Source of the DNA: an uncultured Anaerolineales bacterium | GTDB taxonomy: Bacteria > Chloroflexota > Anaerolineae > Anaerolineales > UBA6663 | Direction of reading: 5' to 3' | Assembly (NCBI GenBank): GCA_937952305.1 | Contig: CALFZO010000052.1 | Span: 166,850 to 230,849, forward strand | Length of the DNA stretch: 64,000 bases | Part shown: positions 59,320 through 64,000 of the stretch, one piece after another | How positions within the stretch are numbered: position 1 is the stretch's first letter | How the letters are laid out: every line of letters begins with the position of its first letter | Made by a program: the position numbers and the translations under genes | Notes under the pieces: generated by a model | Told to the model about the DNA's origin: nothing | Seen by the model: only the letters and a program-made list of their open reading frames with translations | The model's database searches: none

Positions 59320-62073
59320 ATGACCCAACCCCTCCTCACGACCAAGCTCTATGCCCCGCCGCCGCGCCCGGATTGGGTGGCCCGCCCGCGCCTGCTCGCG
59401 CGCCTGGACGCAGGCCAAACCCGGCCGCTCACGCTCGTCTCCGCGCCGCCAGGCTTCGGCAAGACCGCGCTGGTGAGCCATTGGCTGGCGCAGCGCGCGC
59501 CGGTGGTGGCGTGGCTTTCACTGGAGGCCGCCGACGACGATCCCGCCCGCTTCTGGCGTTACGCCCTGGCCGCTCTGCAAACCGCACGCCCCGGCCTCGG
59601 CCAGACGGCCTCGGCGATGGTGGCCGCTCCAGGGGCGGCGCCGCTGGAGGCGGTCGTGGCCGAGTTGGTGAATGACCTGGCGGCTGACCCGCTGCCGTTG
59701 ACGCTGGTCCTGGATGATTACCATCAGATCGGGGCCGAACCGATCCACACCAGCCTGAACTTCTTGTTGGACCATGCGCCGCCGGCGTTTCATCTGGTGC
59801 TGCTCACCCGCGAAGACCCGCCGCTGGCCCTGGCGCGCCGCCGCGCCCGCCAACAAGTCGCGGAGGTCCGCGCCGCCGACCTGCGCTTCACGGACGACGA
59901 AGCGACGGCCTTCCTGAACACGGCCAACGGCCTGGGCCTGGCGCCGGCCGACCTGGCCATCCTGGCCGCGCGCACCGAGGGTTGGATTGTCGGGCTGCAG
60001 ATGGCGGCCCTGTTCCTCCAGGGCCAGGCCGACCGGCGGCGCGCGGTGGAGACGTTCGCGGGCGACGATCGCTATATCGCCGATTACCTGGTCGAGGAAG
60101 TCCTGCAGCATCAGCCGCCCGCGATCCAGGACTTCCTGCTCAAGACGTCGGTGCTGCCGCGGCTGAGCGGCCCTTTGTGCGACGCTGTGTTGGACGAAGG
60201 CCCAACGCCGACCGACGCCGACCAGCGGTCCGGCCTCCGACCTTCGACCATCGTCCTGGAAGAGCTCGACCGCGCCAACCTCTTCCTGATCCCTCTGGAC
60301 AACCGCCGCGAGTGGTACCGCTATCACCATTTGTTTGCCGATCTGCTGCAAGCCCGGCTGGAACAGGCCTTCGGCCCGGAGCGCGCAGCCGTGCTCCACG
60401 AGCGCGCCGGCGCCTGGTTCCGCGATCACGGGCTGTTGCTGGAGGCCGTGCAGCACTTGCAGCGCGGTCGGCACCCGGCTCAAGCCGCGGGCTTGCTGGC
60501 CGAGCAGAGCGCCGTCTTCTTCCAGCGCGGTGAACTCAGCACGCTGGTGGCGCTGGTGGATGCGCTGCCGCGCGACACGCTGGCGCACTATCCCGGCCTG
60601 GGGCTGGCCTACGCGTGGGCCGCGCACGCCACTGGGCATTTAGACGAGTCCTCAGCGGCGTTGACGCTGGTCGAGCGCGCGCTCGGCGCAACCAGCGAAC
60701 AGCTGGAGGCGGCGCTGCCCGAACAGACCCGCAATGCCCTGGCCGAGGTGGCCGTCATCCGCGCTCAGCATGCCCTCAGCCGGTCAGACATGCCAGCGGC
60801 CCTGGCCATCTGCGAGCGCGTGCAGCCGATTGTGGACGGGCCGGGCGCCACGCGCCCCGGGCTCTTCAACCCGCCGGCCAACCTCAGACCGGTGGTCACC
60901 TATGACCTGGCCTTTGCCCGTGAGTGCCAGGGCCAGACGGCGGTCGCGGCCAGCACCTACGCTGAGGCCGCCGAGATCGCGCAGGCCCACGACAATATCC
61001 ACATCGTCGCCCTCTGCGCTGGCCGGCTGGGCCAACTGCAGGTCTTGAGCGGGCAGTTGCAGGCCGCCGAGCAAACCTTCCGGCAAGGCCGGCAGGCTCT
61101 CTCGGACAAAGGTCAGACGCAGTCGCCGCTGGCGGGCATGCTGTTGGCCGGTTTGGGCGGCGTGGTGTACGAGCGCAATGACCTGGAGGCGGCCCGCCAA
61201 CTTCTGGAGCAGGGGTACGCCCTGGCACGGCCCTGGCGCAATGCCGAGGGGCTGGGCACTGGCGCGCTTGGGCTGGCCCGCCTGCGGCTGGCGGTCGGCG
61301 ACCTGGCCGGCGCCGAATTCATCCTGGAGGAGGCGGCCGCTCTTTGCCAGCATGCACCCACGGTCACGCCTCTGTTGGAAGGGCAACGGGCCGTCGTCTG
61401 GGCGCGCGCGGGCCGGCTGGACGCCGCCGAACGCTGGGCGCGCAGTTGTGGTCTGAACCCGGCCACGCCGCCGGCCTTCCCGGATGAGGACCGGGCGCTC
61501 TGCCTGGCCCGAGTGCGCCTGGCCCAGGGGTCTTGGCCGCAGGCCGCCTCATGGCTAGACTCCCTGGCCGCCGACGCCGAGGCCGGCGGGCGCCATGGGC
61601 GTGTGATTCAGACCCGTGTCCTGCAGGCTCTCGGCCTGGCGGCTGAGGGACGCCAAGCCGCGGCCTTGGCCGCGCTCGAGCGCGCTCTGGCGTTGGCCGA
61701 GCCCGAGGGCTATGTGCGCGTCTTCGTCGACGAGGGCGAACCGCTGCTGACGCTGCTGAACGCCGTGGCCGGACCCGGCGCGCCGTACGCCCGCCGCCTC
61801 AGCGCGTTGTACGCCGGCCCCTCCGCCTCCCCCGCCCCGGTGGTCCCCGGCGCGCGCCTCGCCGCCTCGCCGCTCGCCGAGCCCTTGACGCCGCGTGAGG
61901 CGGAAGTTCTGCGCCTCATGGCCGACGGACTCTCCAATCAGGAGATCGCCGACCGGCTGGTCATCTCGCTCGGGACGGTCAAGACCCACACCGCAAACAT
62001 TCACGGCAAATTCGGGGTCAATACTCGAATGCAAGCCGTCAACCAGGCCCGAGCCCTGGGACTGTTGTCGTAG
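59320..62073 (+). CDS. MalT-like LuxR family transcriptional activator
   Basis: 917-residue STAND-type regulator. An N-terminal NTPase has Walker A APPGFGKT (42-49) and Walker B-like LTLVLDDYHQI (about 127-137). A long helical/TPR-like sensor region covers about 340-830, and a C-terminal LuxR helix-turn-helix has LTPREAEVLRLMADGLSNQE and TVKTHTANIHGKFGV. MalT-type proteins oligomerise on ligand and ATP binding and then activate transcription. The ligand is unknown; the ABC exporter genes just downstream are candidate targets. The start is fixed by the promoter at 59271. Confidence 0.9.
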   Translation: MTQPLLTTKLYAPPPRPDWVARPRLLARLDAGQTRPLTLVSAPPGFGKTALVSHWLAQRAPVVAWLSLEAADDDPARFWRYALAALQTARPGLGQTASAMVAAPGAAPLEAVVAELVNDLAADPLPLTLVLDDYHQIGAEPIHTSLNFLLDHAPPAFHLVLLTREDPPLALARRRARQQVAEVRAADLRFTDDEATAFLNTANGLGLAPADLAILAARTEGWIVGLQMAALFLQGQADRRRAVETFAGDDRYIADYLVEEVLQHQPPAIQDFLLKTSVLPRLSGPLCDAVLDEGPTPTDADQRSGLRPSTIVLEELDRANLFLIPLDNRREWYRYHHLFADLLQARLEQAFGPERAAVLHERAGAWFRDHGLLLEAVQHLQRGRHPAQAAGLLAEQSAVFFQRGELSTLVALVDALPRDTLAHYPGLGLAYAWAAHATGHLDESSAALTLVERALGATSEQLEAALPEQTRNALAEVAVIRAQHALSRSDMPAALAICERVQPIVDGPGATRPGLFNPPANLRPVVTYDLAFARECQGQTAVAASTYAEAAEIAQAHDNIHIVALCAGRLGQLQVLSGQLQAAEQTFRQGRQALSDKGQTQSPLAGMLLAGLGGVVYERNDLEAARQLLEQGYALARPWRNAEGLGTGALGLARLRLAVGDLAGAEFILEEAAALCQHAPTVTPLLEGQRAVVWARAGRLDAAERWARSCGLNPATPPAFPDEDRALCLARVRLAQGSWPQAASWLDSLAADAEAGGRHGRVIQTRVLQALGLAAEGRQAAALAALERALALAEPEGYVRVFVDEGEPLLTLLNAVAGPGAPYARRLSALYAGPSASPAPVVPGARLAASPLAEPLTPREAEVLRLMADGLSNQEIADRLVISLGTVKTHTANIHGKFGVNTRMQAVNQARALGLLS

Positions 62074-62178
62074 CCCCGCGCGTGGGCGCCGCTCCCCCCG
62101 GCCCTCCTCCCGGTAATACACACTTCGGCTGATCCAGCTCCCACCGGTTTAGGCGTAGTCTGAGCTTGGACCTGCGGA

Positions 62179-62498
62179 ATGGAGAGCATTCCGCCCACAA
62201 TCCAGGTGACGATGGACACGCCTCACGTTCTGCGGCTGGATCAACCGGCCGTCTACCGCATCATGTTCCAGGGCCGGGTCGAGGCCGACTGGTCGGACTG
62301 GCTTCAAGAGCTTTCGGTCCAGGCCCTGCCTGGCACACTGCAAGCCCCGGTCATCACCACGCTCACCGGCACCGTCGCCGACCAGGCCGCCCTGTTTGGG
62401 CTGCTCGCCCATGTGCGCGACCTCGGCCTGCCGCTGTTGCTGGTCCAATATCTGGAGGCCGGACGACCGGCCTCGCCGTCTTCAGCCAGGAGTTCAGC

Positions 62499-62502
<4 letters not shown>
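62179..62502 (+). CDS. Small conserved-looking protein coupled to the ABC exporter
   Basis: 107 residues (or 96 from the internal ATG at 62212, MDTPHVLRLDQ). It contains AVYRIMFQGRVEADWSDWLQ and a C-terminal LTGTVADQAALFGLLAHVRDLGLPLL, a pattern I associate with short uncharacterised proteins of Chloroflexota and cyanobacteria next to transporters. Cytoplasmic, no signal or membrane helix. Its stop overlaps the ABC ATPase start by 4 nt (ATGA), showing co-translation with the exporter. Function unknown; an accessory or regulatory role is inferred from position only. Confidence 0.7.
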
Positions 62503-63461
<959 letters not shown>

Positions 63462-63463
63462 CC

Positions 63464-64000
63464 ATGAAGATCATCGACATCGCCCTCAAAGACCTGCTGC
63501 GCTCTTTCCGCAGCGTCATCGCCATCGGCCTGATGCTGGTCGTCCCGCTGCTGATTACGGGCCTGATCTACTTCGCCTTCGGCGGCCTGAGCGCCGGCAC
63601 CGGGCGCCTCAACCTGCCCGCGCTCGGCCTGGTCCTGGTCAACGGCGATACGCCGGACGCCGGCGGGCCGGCCCTCGGGCAGCTGTTGATCGACTATTTC
63701 AACGACCCGGCCATGCCGGAATGGCTGGCCGTCAGCACCGCGGCGACCGAGGCGGAGGCGCGGGCCGCCGTACGCGACCAGGCGGCCGGCGTAGCCGTGA
63801 TCATTCCGCCGGGCTTCTCGCAGGCCGTGCTCTCGAGCCAGGGCGAGGCGGCGCTGACGCTCATCCAGGACCCGGCGCTCACGCTCGGGCCGCAGATCGT
63901 GCAGGACCTGCTGCGCCTGTTCCTGGACAGCGTGACCGGCGGGCGCATCGCGGCCACGGTCGTCGGCGATCAACTCGCCGCTCAGGGCCTGGCCGTGGAC
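63464..64000 (+). CDS. ABC-2 type permease, C-terminus cut by the window edge
   Basis: First 179 residues of an ABC-2 family permease. The N-terminus MKIIDIALKDLLRSFRS lies in the cytoplasm, a membrane helix covers about residues 18-38, and a large extracytoplasmic domain begins (LGLVLVNGDTPDAGG, AAGVAVIIPPGFSQAVLSS), as in ABC2_membrane_3 permeases. The remaining membrane helices are outside the window. It starts 2 nt after the ATPase stop, forming the exporter with it. Confidence 0.88.
   Translation, partial: MKIIDIALKDLLRSFRSVIAIGLMLVVPLLITGLIYFAFGGLSAGTGRLNLPALGLVLVNGDTPDAGGPALGQLLIDYFNDPAMPEWLAVSTAATEAEARAAVRDQAAGVAVIIPPGFSQAVLSSQGEAALTLIQDPALTLGPQIVQDLLRLFLDSVTGGRIAATVVGDQLAAQGLAVD

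Overview
The window is GC-rich, densely packed bacterial DNA. Several things point to Chloroflexota, probably an Anaerolineae-like lineage: secreted proteins with Thr/Pro linkers, a large MalT-like LuxR regulator, a DUF2723 membrane protein next to the cell-shape operon, a PPOX/F420-type split barrel, and a PfkB kinase fused to an iron-sulfur loop domain. This is inferred from gene content alone; there is no rRNA here to confirm it. I saw no tRNA, rRNA, CRISPR array or intact insertion sequence.

Layout. 0-2.4 kb: carotenoid genes crtI-crtB (crtB runs off the left edge). 2.5-5.5 kb: a GH20 hexosaminidase facing a GT4 glycosyltransferase. 5.6-8.5 kb: an unusual single-gene unit, a ClpC-like double AAA+ unfoldase fused to a release-factor-2-like module that has lost both its stop-codon-reading and GGQ motifs. 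8.6-12.6 kb: a PadR regulator with a clear operator plus a CPBP protease, then an MFS transporter and a saccharopine-dehydrogenase-like enzyme. 12.7-15.4 kb: an ECF sigma/anti-sigma pair followed by a membrane cytochrome c. 15.8-17.4 kb: a secreted protein with nearly identical 297-bp tandem repeats. 17.5-20.4 kb: a catalytically dead tyrosine-recombinase-like protein, a ModE-type DNA-binding protein and tilS.

20.5-28.2 kb: a cell-shape and wall operon, mreB-mreC-mreD-PBP2-DUF2723. 28.6-33.4 kb: secreted LysM/SH3 proteins with a 35-residue membrane peptide between them, a multidomain lipoprotein and a PPOX protein. 33.4-37.4 kb: a translationally coupled response regulator, histidine kinase and beta-propeller protein, with a divergent lipoprotein. 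37.4-44 kb: the PfkB/Fe-S fusion, a small cytochrome c, a rifampicin-phosphotransferase-like enzyme and a GH5-like hydrolase. 44-48.4 kb: an MttB-family methyltransferase without pyrrolysine, a molybdopterin oxidoreductase and a stand-alone cyclic-nucleotide-binding protein. 48.4-53.8 kb: a ROK kinase, a glycosyltransferase and a large fused polysaccharide polymerase/ligase. 53.8-55.6 kb: a NarL-type kinase and the C-terminal remnant of its response regulator.

Near 55,590 the response regulator and a multiheme cytochrome are cut at the same base, one on each strand. This is either a rearrangement breakpoint or a chimeric assembly join, so synteny across this point should not be trusted. To its right lie the truncated cytochrome with Fn3 domains, a MalT-like regulator and an ABC exporter operon that runs off the right edge.

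A recurring theme is a strong -10 element (TATAAT or TACAAT) close to start codons, giving short or no leaders. The best candidate for a new system is the unfoldase/release-factor fusion at 5612-8530.
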